Assembly: GCF_001708445.1 (NCBI RefSeq)
Contig: NZ_CP015637.1
Span: forward strand, 496,001 to 560,000
From: Pseudomonas fluorescens
GTDB lineage: Bacteria > Pseudomonadota > Gammaproteobacteria > Pseudomonadales > Pseudomonadaceae
Reading direction: 5' to 3'
Length of the DNA: 64,000 nucleotides
The translations under genes were made by a program, and so were the position numbers. This document shows, piece by piece, positions 25,320 to 34,329 of the stretch. Position 1 is the stretch's first letter. Every line of letters starts with the position of its first letter. Below the pieces are notes generated by a model that was not told the origin of the DNA, did not search any database, and was given only the letters and a program-made list of their open reading frames with translations.

Positions 25320-26842
25320 TGGCGGCATTGCACCTGCAACACCTGCATAAACGCTTTGGTGCCACCCTGGCGCTGGAGGATGCGAGCCTTAAAGTCGAAC
25401 GCGGCACCATCCACGGTCTGGTGGGGGAGAACGGTGCGGGCAAGTCGACCTTGATCAAGATCCTGGCCGGCATCCACAAGGCGGATGCGGGGCAGGTGAA
25501 TATCGACGGCCAGTCGTACGCCGCGTTGTCGCCGCGCCAGGTCGATGCGCTGGGCGTGCAGTTTATCCATCAGGAGCGCTTGTCGCCGGCGAGTTTTACC
25601 GTGGGGGAAGCGCTGTTTTTCGGGCATGAATTGCGGCGCGGGCCCTTTGTTGATCGACGCCGCCAGCAGCACGAAGCCGAGCGCTTGCTGGCGGAGTATT
25701 TTGAGCTGCAATTGCCCGCCGGGGCGCTGGTGAGCGAGCTGAACAGTGCCGAGCGCCAGGTGCTGCAAATCACTCGGGCGTTGATTCGCCAGCCCAAGAT
25801 CCTGGTGTTCGACGAACCCAGCGTGGCGCTGGTCAAGCGCGAAGTCGACCAGTTGCTGCGTATCGTCAAACGCCTGCGTGATCAGGGCATATCCATCCTG
25901 TACATCTCCCATTACCTGCAGGAAATCGACAGCCTGTGCGATGAAGTCACGGTGCTGCGCAATGGTCGGGATGTGGCGGTGGTGCAGCCACGGCATACGT
26001 CCAGTGCCGAGATCGCGCGGTTGATGGTTAACCGTGAGGTGCAGGAGATGTACCCCAAGGCCAAGGTTGTGCTGGGGGCGCCGTTGTTGCAGGTACGCGG
26101 GTTGAGCCTGGCGCGGCGCTATCGGCAGATCGACCTGGAAGTGCGGCGCGGCGAAATCCTTGGCCTGACTGGGCTGGTCGGCTCGGGAGCCAAGGAATTG
26201 TTCAAGACACTCTTCGGCGTCGAGTGCGCCGACAGCGGCAGCGTGCATCTGGATGGGCGTTTGCTGCGCCTGCGTTCGCCGGGCCAGGCGATTGCCGAGG
26301 GCATTGCGCTGGTGCCGGAAGAGCGGCGCAGCCAGGGGATTTCGCCGCTGCTTTCGGTGCTGGAAAACCTGACGCTGGCGGGGCTTGGGCGGTTCAGCCG
26401 CTGGGGCTGGTTGGACCGCCGCAAGGAACAGGCGGAAAGCCTGCGGCTGATCGACGAATTGGCAATCAAGGCACCTGGAGCCCAAGCGGCCGTCAGCCAG
26501 CTCAGTGGCGGCAATCAGCAAAAAGTCGCCCTGGGCAAATGGCTGAGCCGCCGCTCGGCGGTGTACCTGCTGGATGAGCCCTGCGTGGGGGTGGATGTGG
26601 GGGCGAAGGTGGAGATCTATCGCTTGATCGGGCGCTTGGTGCAAGAGGGCGCAGCGGTGTTGGTGGTGTCTTCGGATTTGCCAGAGTTGTTGGGGATCAG
26701 TGATCGAATCCTGGTGCTGCATCGTGGTGAGATCGCCGGTGAATTCCTGGCCGGGGAAGCGGACAGCGATCAATTGCTGGCTTGTGCGACGGGGGTCGTT
26801 GTTGCTGCGGCTTTAAAAACTCGCGAGGTGGAACATGCTTGA
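25319..26842 (+). CDS. Sugar-type ABC transporter, dual ATPase (RbsA-like)
   Basis: A 507-residue ATPase with two nucleotide-binding halves. The N-terminal half has a normal Walker A (GENGAGKST) and Walker B (ILVFDEP) but a divergent signature (LNSAERQVLQITRAL). The C-terminal half has a good signature (LSGGNQQKVALGKWL) and Walker B (VYLLDEP) but a degenerate Walker A (GLVGSGAKELF). This asymmetry is normal in the RbsA/MglA group. The start overlaps the binding-protein stop by one base (TGATG), and the end overlaps the next gene by 8 bases. Confidence 0.93.
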   Translation: MAALHLQHLHKRFGATLALEDASLKVERGTIHGLVGENGAGKSTLIKILAGIHKADAGQVNIDGQSYAALSPRQVDALGVQFIHQERLSPASFTVGEALFFGHELRRGPFVDRRRQQHEAERLLAEYFELQLPAGALVSELNSAERQVLQITRALIRQPKILVFDEPSVALVKREVDQLLRIVKRLRDQGISILYISHYLQEIDSLCDEVTVLRNGRDVAVVQPRHTSSAEIARLMVNREVQEMYPKAKVVLGAPLLQVRGLSLARRYRQIDLEVRRGEILGLTGLVGSGAKELFKTLFGVECADSGSVHLDGRLLRLRSPGQAIAEGIALVPEERRSQGISPLLSVLENLTLAGLGRFSRWGWLDRRKEQAESLRLIDELAIKAPGAQAAVSQLSGGNQQKVALGKWLSRRSAVYLLDEPCVGVDVGAKVEIYRLIGRLVQEGAAVLVVSSDLPELLGISDRILVLHRGEIAGEFLAGEADSDQLLACATGVVVAAALKTREVEHA

Positions 26843-27821
26843 AGCCGCGACGCCTGGGTTATCGCAGCGCTTGTGGGTACTGATGCTGCGCCGTGGTTCG
26901 GTGGGGGTGTTTGTGGTGATCCTGCTGGGGTTTGCCGTGGCCGCGCCGAACTTTCTGTCGGTGGGCAATCTGGCCAATGTGTTCAGCCAGTCGGCGATTC
27001 TCGGCGTGTTGGCCTTCGGGCTCACCTGCGTGATTATCGGCGGCGGTTCGAACGTGGTGGCCGGTGGGCTGGACCTGTCGTTGGCGGCCAACCTGGGGTT
27101 GTGTGGGGCGGTGTTCAGCCGCCTCAACAATGCCGGCCTGGACCTGTGGCTGACCTTAATGCTGACCATCGGTTGCGGCCTGGCGGTTGGCCTGCTCAAT
27201 GGCCTGGCTGTGGTGTTGCTGCGCTTGCCGCCATTGCTGGCGACGCTGGCGAGCATGAACGTACTGGCCGGGCTGGAGCTGGTGTTGACGGAAAATACGG
27301 TGGTCTCCACCGACTCGCCGCTGCTGGACATCCTCAGCGGCGGGGCTTGGTGGGGTGTGCCGGCCCTGGCTTGGGTGCTGCTGGTGGCGGCAGCGTTGTT
27401 GACCTTACTGATCCAGCACTCGCCCTACGGGCTGCGCCTGCATGCGGTTGGCGAGTATCCCCAGGCGGCTGAGGCGGCGGGCATTCGTGTGCCCGCCTAC
27501 GTGGTGTCGAGCTATGTGCTGTCCGGCCTGTGCGCCGCTGTGGCTGCGCTGTGTTCGGCGGCGTTTTTCAGCGGCAGCACCACCGGTTCCGGCGACATGC
27601 TGCTGTCGGTGGTAGCGATCGCCTTTCTCAGTGTGGTGTTTTCCCGCAGGTTGGTGGCGAGTATCCCGGGTACTTTGCTTGCAGCGCTGTTGATCGGTTT
27701 TCTGATCAATGGCTTTCAACTGCTTAACCTCTCCAGTTTTTGGGTCAATGGTGTGCAGGGCGTGTTGATTTTGCTGGTAGTCGCGGCGTCCAGTGCATTG
27801 AACCGAGGGGCGACGGCATGA
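26835..27821 (+). CDS. Sugar-type ABC transporter permease 1 (RbsC-like)
   Basis: A 328-residue inner-membrane protein of the BPD_transp_2 family, mostly hydrophobic with about eight to ten predicted helices. VVAGGLDLSLAANLGL is the EAA-like cytoplasmic motif region of RbsC permeases. It overlaps the ATPase gene by 8 bases and the second permease by four (ATGA), so all are probably made from one mRNA. Two different permeases imply a heterodimeric channel. Confidence 0.92.
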   Translation: MLEAATPGLSQRLWVLMLRRGSVGVFVVILLGFAVAAPNFLSVGNLANVFSQSAILGVLAFGLTCVIIGGGSNVVAGGLDLSLAANLGLCGAVFSRLNNAGLDLWLTLMLTIGCGLAVGLLNGLAVVLLRLPPLLATLASMNVLAGLELVLTENTVVSTDSPLLDILSGGAWWGVPALAWVLLVAAALLTLLIQHSPYGLRLHAVGEYPQAAEAAGIRVPAYVVSSYVLSGLCAAVAALCSAAFFSGSTTGSGDMLLSVVAIAFLSVVFSRRLVASIPGTLLAALLIGFLINGFQLLNLSSFWVNGVQGVLILLVVAASSALNRGATA

Positions 27822-28744
27822 TCCCACGCGCATTATTGCCGCTGGCATTGCCACTGGTATTCACGCTGATTGTCGTGGTGTTTGCGCTGCAAGCGCCGGG
27901 CTTCCTCAGTGCAGGCAACCTGAAAAGCCTGGTGCTGAACAACTTCGTGCTGCTGGCGATTGTCGCCATCGGCATGACCTACGCAGTGGCGGCCGGTGGC
28001 ATTGATTTGTCGGTGGGCACGGCACTGGACTTTGCCAGTTTCAGTTTTGTGGTGCTGCTCAATGGCGGGCATGGCTGGGCGCTGGCGGCCGCGGGCGCGC
28101 TGGTGGCGGCGCTGCTGGTAGGGCTGGTCAATGCCGGCCTGATTGCCGGGCTGCGGATCAGTCCGTTCCTGGCAACCCTGGGTACGCTGTTTATCGGCAC
28201 CAGCGCCCAGCAATTGCTTTCGGACGGCGGCCAACCGATCTATATCAGCCAAGGCTTGAAGCCCGAGTTCACGGGGCTGACACCGCTGCTGATCGTTGTG
28301 GGGTTGGCGCTGTTCTACGGCCTGGCCCTGGCGCGTGGACGCCTGGGCCGCGAGTTGCTGGCCCAGGGCACCCAGCCGCTGCTGGCGTATTACTCGGGGT
28401 TGTCGGTGCGGCGCATCGTCAGCGTCGTGGCCCTGGCTACCGCCCTGGCTTGTGGGGTGGCGGGCGTATTGCTCAGCTCGACAGTCAGCGCCTATGTGCC
28501 GCTGTCCGGTAACGCGTTTTTGCTCAACGCGATTGGCGCGGTGTTTATCGGCACCACCTTGAGCCGACAGGGCCGTGCGAACATTCCCGGGACCCTGCTG
28601 GGCGTGTTGTTTATCAACGTTATCGCCAACGGCTTGCTGCTGATCGGCTGGAATTTCTATTGGCAGCAGGTGGCGACTGGGGTGCTGATTTTTGTGGTGC
28701 TGGCGTTCAGCTTTGCCAGTCGGCGCTTGGTCGAGCGCGCCTAG
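27818..28744 (+). CDS. Sugar-type ABC transporter permease 2 (RbsC-like)
   Basis: A 308-residue membrane protein of the same family as the preceding gene, with AAGGIDLSVGTALDF as the conserved motif. I start it at the ATG at 27818, which overlaps the upstream stop as ATGA and gives a hydrophobic first helix (MIPRALLPLALPL); an upstream in-frame start at 27740 lies inside permease 1 and adds a non-family extension. It closes the transporter operon. No sugar kinase, isomerase or LacI regulator follows. Confidence 0.92.
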   Translation: MIPRALLPLALPLVFTLIVVVFALQAPGFLSAGNLKSLVLNNFVLLAIVAIGMTYAVAAGGIDLSVGTALDFASFSFVVLLNGGHGWALAAAGALVAALLVGLVNAGLIAGLRISPFLATLGTLFIGTSAQQLLSDGGQPIYISQGLKPEFTGLTPLLIVVGLALFYGLALARGRLGRELLAQGTQPLLAYYSGLSVRRIVSVVALATALACGVAGVLLSSTVSAYVPLSGNAFLLNAIGAVFIGTTLSRQGRANIPGTLLGVLFINVIANGLLLIGWNFYWQQVATGVLIFVVLAFSFASRRLVERA

Positions 28745-29068
28745 TGTTACCTGGCGTTGATCAACGATTGGCGGATCTCCCGCAAGCCACTCGGCTACGA
28801 TGTTCACTAAAAGGCCTGCCAGACGACAATAACGGCGATGTCTTGCCGGTCGTTGCCTCTGCCGTGCACGATCTGCCGCCAGTCCAAGGACGGCAGCATC
28901 GAGATCTTCCGTTAGCGCGCAGTGACAACCGGTCGCCACATTCCCTAGATCATCCCGCCGCATGTTTACGCTATAATCCCGCCCTTTAGCTGTTTCCTGC
29001 CCAGGCGGGAAGCACACTTTTTTCAGGCGCAACCCGCCTGCATGCAGACTAAAAGAGGCTAGACCCCT
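28745..29068. other. Spacer before the carbamoyltransferase gene
   Basis: These 324 bases contain no gene I can support. Near the end are a TATAAT box (28972-28977) and an 8-bp inverted repeat, CAGGCGGG / CCCGCCTG (29002-29009 and 29033-29040), which would form a leader stem-loop in the carbamoyltransferase mRNA. Confidence 0.5.
28972..28977 (+). promoter_or_regulatory. Candidate -10 box for the LPS decoration genes
   Basis: A perfect TATAAT lies 92 bases before the GTG start of the carbamoyltransferase gene. No good -35 lies 16-18 bases upstream, so the call rests on the -10 alone. A promoter is expected here because the ABC transporter separates these genes from the waaF operon. Confidence 0.4.
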
Positions 29069-30826
29069 GTGGCATTGACGATTCTTGGCCTGTCCGGCGC
29101 CCTTAGCCATGATCCTTCCGCAGCCCTGTATATCGACGGCAAGCTGATCGCGGCCGCCGAAGAAGAGCGCTTCGTACGCGACAAACATGCAAAGAACCGC
29201 ATGCCCTACGAGTCGGCGAAGTTCTGCCTGGAGCAGGCCGGCATCAAGCCTTCCGACGTTGACGTGGTGGCGATCCCGTTCGCCCCGATCAGCCTGTTCG
29301 GCGAGGCGCGCTGGCACTACGCCAAGCGTTACTGGTACGCCCCGGATCGCGCCCTCGACGCGATCCTGATGGGCAACCGTCGCTACAAGCGCTACCGCAA
29401 CAAGATCGTCTGGTGCCTGGAGCAACTGGGCTTCGATCCGAAGAAAATCAAGATCGAGCCGGTTGAACACCACCTGGCCCACGCTTCCAGCGCCTACCAC
29501 TGCTCCGGCTTCCAGGAGAAGACCGCGATCCTCGGGATCGACGGCAAGGGTGAGTACGCCACGACGTTCTTCGGCTACGGCGAGAACGGCAAGATCCACA
29601 AGATCAAGGAATTCTACGATCCGGACTCCCTCGGTGGCCTGTACGGCGCGATCACCGAGTTCCTCGGTTTCGAGATGCTCGACGGTGAGTTCAAGGTCAT
29701 GGGCATGGCGCCGTACGGCGACGCCAGCAAATACGATTTCTCGCGACTGGCCTCGTTTGAAAACGGCGAGCTGGTGATCAACACCGACTACGCCAACGTT
29801 ATCGGCCTGCGCCGTTACAAAGAAAAGGGCAAGGGCTTCTACTTCTCGCCAAAACTGATCGAGTGGCTGGGCCCCAAGCGCGAAGGCGACATCGCCGACG
29901 AGCCGTACATCCACTACGCCGCCAGCATGCAGGCGCTGTTTGAAAAGCTGGCCTTGCAGATGATCGACCATTACCTGGGCGACATCCTCAAGGACACCGG
30001 CAAGCTGGCCTTCGCCGGCGGCTGTGCGCTGAACGTCAAGCTGAACCAGAAGATCATTGCCCGTGACGACGTCAAGGAGCTGTTCGTGCAGCCGGCGTCC
30101 GGCGATGCCGGCACCGCTGTCGGCGCCGCCGCTTACGTGTCCCACGCCCGTGGTGTACCGGTGGAGAAGATGGAACACGTCTATCTCGGCCCGTCCTACA
30201 GCAACGAAGACGTGATCGCAGCCTGTGCCAAGCACGAGAGCAAGCCGAACTGGCGCAGGATCGAAAACATGCCCAAGCGCATCGCCAGGATCATGGTCGA
30301 CGGCAACCCGGTGGCCTGGTTCCAGGGCCGCATGGAATTTGGCCCGCGCGCCCTGGGCGGTCGTTCGATCATCGGTTGCCCAAGCGCCACGGGCGTGGCT
30401 GACCGCATCAACCACCAGATCAAGTTCCGCGAGCGCTGGAGGCCTTTCTGCCCGTCGATGCTCGACACCGTGGCCCCGCAGATGATCAAGGTCGATCACC
30501 CGGCGCCGTTCATGACCTTCACCTTTGAAGTGTCGGAAGAGTGGAAGACCCGCGTACCGGAAGTGGTGCATGAAGATGGCACGTCCCGCGCCCAGGTGCT
30601 CAAGCGCGAATACAACCCTCGCTACTACGACATGATGAAAGAGCTGGAAGTGCTGACCGGTAACGGCGTGTCCCTGAACACTTCGCTCAACCGTCGTGGC
30701 GAAGCGATGATCTGCTCGCCGACCGACGCACTGAACATGTTCTTCGGCTCGGACCTGCAGTACCTGATCATGGAAGATATTCTGGTCGTCAAGGATGGCG
30801 TGGACCCTTATGACGCTGTGGTTTAA
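29069..30826 (+). CDS. Carbamoyltransferase, NodU/CmcH family (LPS core)
   Basis: A 585-residue enzyme that transfers a carbamoyl group from carbamoyl phosphate through an adenylate intermediate. The N-terminal domain has EEERFVRDKHAKNRMP and VEHHLAHASSAYH, a metal-binding His region, and ILGIDGKGEYATT. The C-terminal YrdC-like part has GRMEFGPRALGGRSI. It begins with GTG at 29069 after an AAGAGG. In P. aeruginosa the gene in this position (PA5005) is linked to carbamoylation of core heptose II, and the same role is likely here. mig-14 starts immediately after its stop. Confidence 0.9.
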   Translation: MALTILGLSGALSHDPSAALYIDGKLIAAAEEERFVRDKHAKNRMPYESAKFCLEQAGIKPSDVDVVAIPFAPISLFGEARWHYAKRYWYAPDRALDAILMGNRRYKRYRNKIVWCLEQLGFDPKKIKIEPVEHHLAHASSAYHCSGFQEKTAILGIDGKGEYATTFFGYGENGKIHKIKEFYDPDSLGGLYGAITEFLGFEMLDGEFKVMGMAPYGDASKYDFSRLASFENGELVINTDYANVIGLRRYKEKGKGFYFSPKLIEWLGPKREGDIADEPYIHYAASMQALFEKLALQMIDHYLGDILKDTGKLAFAGGCALNVKLNQKIIARDDVKELFVQPASGDAGTAVGAAAYVSHARGVPVEKMEHVYLGPSYSNEDVIAACAKHESKPNWRRIENMPKRIARIMVDGNPVAWFQGRMEFGPRALGGRSIIGCPSATGVADRINHQIKFRERWRPFCPSMLDTVAPQMIKVDHPAPFMTFTFEVSEEWKTRVPEVVHEDGTSRAQVLKREYNPRYYDMMKELEVLTGNGVSLNTSLNRRGEAMICSPTDALNMFFGSDLQYLIMEDILVVKDGVDPYDAVV

Positions 30827-31723
30827 ATGCTGAACCGCTTCCAGGCTTGGCGTGAACGTGGCTGGGCGCCTGTCGAGGCCGAGGTTTACGCCCAGGCCTG
30901 GCTGCGGTTTGGTGGCAGCGTGGCGACCCATCCGCAGGTCGTCGAGCGCTTGGCGACGCTGGCGCAGATTCCGGTGCGCTACCTGGGCTGGGAGCAGGAC
31001 GGCGAGCTCAAGGGGGCGATTGCCACCTGGGGCCGCGACCTGGCCCTGTCCAAGGACGTGCTCAAGCGCAGTGGCAAGAAAGGCCTGTTTGACCTGGGCA
31101 ATGCCGAGATCATCCTGCCCATTGCTGCCGACGCGCAGGTGCCGGTGCGCCATCGTGGGCGCTACCTGTCGGCGCTGAATGAAGGCCGCGTCAGCACCCT
31201 CAAGCCCCAGGCCGAGCAACTGGCCATGGCCCGTACCCCCGAAGACCTGTCGAAGAAATTTCGCTACAACCAGCGCCGCGAGCTGCGTCTGCTGGAAGAG
31301 GCGGGCGGTGTGGTGCGCGCGGTCAGTGAGTTCTCCAGCAGTGAGCTGGCGGCGATCTACTGCGATCTGTTCCAGCGTCGTTGGGGGTTCCCGGCGACTG
31401 GGGCCGAGCGCCTCGCCGAGGTGCTGGCATTGCTCAAGGAGTTCCTGATCGGTTCGGTGTTGTTTCTCAACGATGCCCCTATTGCCGTGCAATTGGTGTA
31501 TCGCGTCGAATCACCTGAATGGATCAGCATTGAATACGTCAACGGCGGGGTCGACCCTGAAACCCGCGCGTTCAGCCCTGGCAGTGTGTTGAGTTTCCTC
31601 AATACGCAAAGTGCCTGGGAGCAGGCCCGGGCCGTGGATAAACCGCTGCGTTTTTCTTTTGGGCGTGCCGACCGTGAATACAAGGAGCGCTGGTGCACGC
31701 CAGTGCCGGTGTTCAGCCTATGA
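30827..31723 (+). CDS. mig-14: Mig-14-like GNAT-fold protein
   Basis: A 298-residue protein resembling Mig-14, needed in Salmonella and reported in P. aeruginosa (PA5003) for resistance to antimicrobial peptides. KKFRYNQRRELRLLEEAGG followed by the long C-terminal half fits a FemAB/GNAT-type acyltransferase fold. The exact reaction is not established. It abuts the carbamoyltransferase gene with no gap and overlaps the deacetylase gene by four bases (ATGA), so the three are one transcription unit. No signal peptide is seen. PA5004 (wapH in P. aeruginosa), expected between the carbamoyltransferase and this gene, is missing. Confidence 0.85.
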   Translation: MLNRFQAWRERGWAPVEAEVYAQAWLRFGGSVATHPQVVERLATLAQIPVRYLGWEQDGELKGAIATWGRDLALSKDVLKRSGKKGLFDLGNAEIILPIAADAQVPVRHRGRYLSALNEGRVSTLKPQAEQLAMARTPEDLSKKFRYNQRRELRLLEEAGGVVRAVSEFSSSELAAIYCDLFQRRWGFPATGAERLAEVLALLKEFLIGSVLFLNDAPIAVQLVYRVESPEWISIEYVNGGVDPETRAFSPGSVLSFLNTQSAWEQARAVDKPLRFSFGRADREYKERWCTPVPVFSL

Positions 31724-33126
31724 GCCGCAAACAGCAACTGCTCAAGCGCCACCGACGCAACAAGCGCATTGCGCTGCTGATGGGCTTGCTGGTGTTGGTC
31801 GTGGCCGGTGTGCTGGTGGCCTGGTGGCTGCCGTTGATCCTGGCGGTGCTGCTGTGGGTGGCCCACGAAGCCTGGTTCGCCGACCATTTGTTCTATTCGC
31901 CCAAGGATGACTACCAGTACCGCTTTGCTCCCGGTGGCCAGTCGGTCGGTGTGCGCCTGGACGCCGGGCGACTGGTGCCACAAGCGCCTTTGGAACTGGC
32001 GGGCGATGAAACACTGATCGTCGAAGTGCAGCTCAAGAGCAGTTGGTTGGGGCGCTTCTTGGATCCAGCGGTTGAATTGTCCGGGGATCGCCAGGCGTTC
32101 GAGCGTGGTGTGGCCGGCAAGCGTTACCTCAACCTCACCGGTTCCGCGACGGCACTGGCCGGCGGTGAGCTGCACCTGCGCGGTCGCTATTGCCGCGTGA
32201 TCGGTCAGCCGGTGCTGTGGGTCTTCCGGCAACCGGACCTGGCCCGCCAGCGAGTGATGGTGATCGCGCCCCATGCCGACGACGCTGAACTGGCTGCATT
32301 CGGCCTGTATGGCCAGGCGGACGAAAGCTGGATCGTGACCCTGACCGCCGGCGAAATCGAGGCCGAGCACTATCAGCAGATGGGCCTGCCCAAGGCCGAC
32401 GCCGCGCGGATCAAAGGACGCCTGCGTGCCTGGGACAGCATTGCCGTACCGCGCTGGGCCGGCGTGCCCGAGGCGCGGTGCGTGCAACTGGGTTACTTCT
32501 GCCTGCAACTGCCGGCCATGCGTGACGCTCCCGATCAGCCCCAGGCGTCCCGCGAAGCGCAACTGGACGATACGCGGCTGTTCCGCCAGTTCAATGCCCT
32601 GGCGCTGCCCAGTGATGCGGACGGCGCGCCGACCTGGAACAACCTGATTGCCGACCTGCGCGCGGTGTTGCTCAAGGCGCGCCCCGAGGTCATCGTGGTA
32701 CCGACCCCGGTGCTTGATCCTCACCCGGACCATATCTGTGCCCACGCCGCGGTGGTGCAGGCATTGGAAGGGCTTGAATGGCAGCCGACCACGCTGCTCG
32801 GTTATGCCAACCACCTGCATGATAATGACCGCTGGCCCATGGGCGATTCCGGTGCCGGCGTGGCGTTGCCGCCGCAGTTCGATGCGACCCAGGTGCTTGA
32901 GCCTTATTGCCGGGTGCTGACCCTCGGCCAACAGCGGGACAAGGCGATGGCGCTGGGCATGATGCATGACCTGCAACCCCGCGCGCCGTTCAAGCGTCGG
33001 GTGCGCCGCCTGTTGCAGCAATGGCTGGCCGGTCGTGGTCCATCGCCTTATGGTGAGAATGAATTCTTCCGCAAGGCCGTGCGCCGTCACGAGCTGCTTT
33101 GGGTATTGAAGCCGGACCGGGATTGA
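31720..33126 (+). CDS. dnpA: PIG-L family de-N-acetylase (DnpA-like)
   Basis: A 468-residue membrane-anchored zinc deacetylase. Two hydrophobic segments at about 23-55 precede a beta-rich region and a PIG-L domain with IAPHADDAELAAFG (the AHPDD-type zinc motif) and LDPHPDHICAH. P. aeruginosa DnpA (PA5002) is in the same place and has been tied to fluoroquinolone tolerance and persisters. The likely substrate is an N-acetylated amino sugar of the LPS core. I start it at the ATG at 31720, overlapping the mig-14 stop as ATGA. A hairpin-rich 54-base gap precedes ssg. Confidence 0.87.
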   Translation: MSRKQQLLKRHRRNKRIALLMGLLVLVVAGVLVAWWLPLILAVLLWVAHEAWFADHLFYSPKDDYQYRFAPGGQSVGVRLDAGRLVPQAPLELAGDETLIVEVQLKSSWLGRFLDPAVELSGDRQAFERGVAGKRYLNLTGSATALAGGELHLRGRYCRVIGQPVLWVFRQPDLARQRVMVIAPHADDAELAAFGLYGQADESWIVTLTAGEIEAEHYQQMGLPKADAARIKGRLRAWDSIAVPRWAGVPEARCVQLGYFCLQLPAMRDAPDQPQASREAQLDDTRLFRQFNALALPSDADGAPTWNNLIADLRAVLLKARPEVIVVPTPVLDPHPDHICAHAAVVQALEGLEWQPTTLLGYANHLHDNDRWPMGDSGAGVALPPQFDATQVLEPYCRVLTLGQQRDKAMALGMMHDLQPRAPFKRRVRRLLQQWLAGRGPSPYGENEFFRKAVRRHELLWVLKPDRD

Positions 33127-33180
33127 CTATTTTTCGTTGGGCCGCTCGCGCGTAGCGGCCTGATTGCCCCATGGAGTGAT

Positions 33181-34329
33181 ATGAAGCCTCGTTTCAAGGT
33201 TTTGCAGTTGCAGCCGGACTACAACGTCAAGCTCAATGATTTCGCCGACCTCGGCGAGCAGATCGTCAAGTCGTTGCCGGTCGAGCGTTTCGAGGTCACG
33301 TCGGCCTTCCTCAGCGGGCGCCCGCGGCCGGGCCAACCGTTGAGCGTGGCCGCGCACTCCAAGTATTTCGAGTTTCCCGAAAAGGCCCTCAAGGGCATTC
33401 GCCTGGGCGCCATGTGGCAAATCTACAAGTACTGCCGCGAGCAGAAGTTCGACGTGGTCATCTGTAACCGTTTCAAGTCGGTGAACATGATGCTGTCGCT
33501 CAACCGCTGGTTGAAGATCCCGCTGTGCATCGGCATCTCCCATGGGTTTGGCGAGTACGAGCGGGCTTATCGTCGGCGCCAGACGCGCCGTCTGGTGAGC
33601 CCGGCCTGGCGCTTCGTCGGCGTGTCGGCAGCGGTCCGTGACTACCTGGTCGGCCTCAATTGCGGCTTTACCCGCGAGAACACCACCTTCGTCACCAATG
33701 CCATCGACATTCCCCAGGCCGAAGCCTTGCAACTGCCCCGCGACCAGGCGCGCCAGGAACTTGGCCTGCCCCTCGATGCACGAATCATCGGCGCCCTGGG
33801 GCGCCTGGTGCCGATCAAGGGCCACACGCACCTGTTGCAGGCGTTTGCCCGGCTCAAGGACAAATACCCCAACGCCCAGGTCGGCATCATCGGCTCTGGC
33901 CGTGCCGAAGCGGACTTGCGCGCGGACATCGAGCGCCTCGGCCTCACCGGCCGCGCGCACTTGCTGGGCTTTCGTGAAGATGGCCTCAAATACGTGCGTG
34001 CCTTCGATATCTGGACCATGCCTTCGTTGCTGGAAGGGCTGGGGCTGGCGCTGCTGGAAGGCATGAGCGGGCGCCTGCCAGTGATTGCCTCCAATGGCCC
34101 GGCCATGTTGCCATTGGTGGAGGGGGCGGGTGGTTTGTCCCACGAACCCGGCAATGTCGAGCAACTGACAGCCGCCTTGGATACCTACCTGGCGATGAGT
34201 GACGAACAATTGCGTGCCAAAGGTGAACAGGTGTTCCGCTACCTGGAAGAAAACCACGCCCTGGCCGAATTCCAACAGAAATACCTGGACTTGATCGAAA
34301 GCGGTTTAAAGGAAGTAGGAAGAGCATGA
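33181..34329 (+). CDS. ssg: Cell-surface glycosyltransferase Ssg (family 4)
   Basis: A 382-residue GT-B glycosyltransferase. IGALGRLVPIKGHTHLLQAF starts the nucleotide-sugar-binding half, and EGLGLALLEGM holds the EX7E-type motif. In P. aeruginosa the homologue in this position (PA5001) affects LPS core and surface polysaccharide. GGAG lies 7 bases before the ATG. The last four bases overlap the next glycosyltransferase gene (ATGA). Confidence 0.88.
   Translation: MKPRFKVLQLQPDYNVKLNDFADLGEQIVKSLPVERFEVTSAFLSGRPRPGQPLSVAAHSKYFEFPEKALKGIRLGAMWQIYKYCREQKFDVVICNRFKSVNMMLSLNRWLKIPLCIGISHGFGEYERAYRRRQTRRLVSPAWRFVGVSAAVRDYLVGLNCGFTRENTTFVTNAIDIPQAEALQLPRDQARQELGLPLDARIIGALGRLVPIKGHTHLLQAFARLKDKYPNAQVGIIGSGRAEADLRADIERLGLTGRAHLLGFREDGLKYVRAFDIWTMPSLLEGLGLALLEGMSGRLPVIASNGPAMLPLVEGAGGLSHEPGNVEQLTAALDTYLAMSDEQLRAKGEQVFRYLEENHALAEFQQKYLDLIESGLKEVGRA

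Noticed and set aside
27833..31492. A 1219-codon open frame on the minus strand, and similar long frames antisense to aceF and aceE (8909-10759, 10756-13464).
   Set aside because: They lie opposite well-identified genes, have low-complexity His/Gln/Arg/Ala-rich translations with no known domain, and are expected in GC-rich Pseudomonas DNA where stops are rare in the complementary frame.
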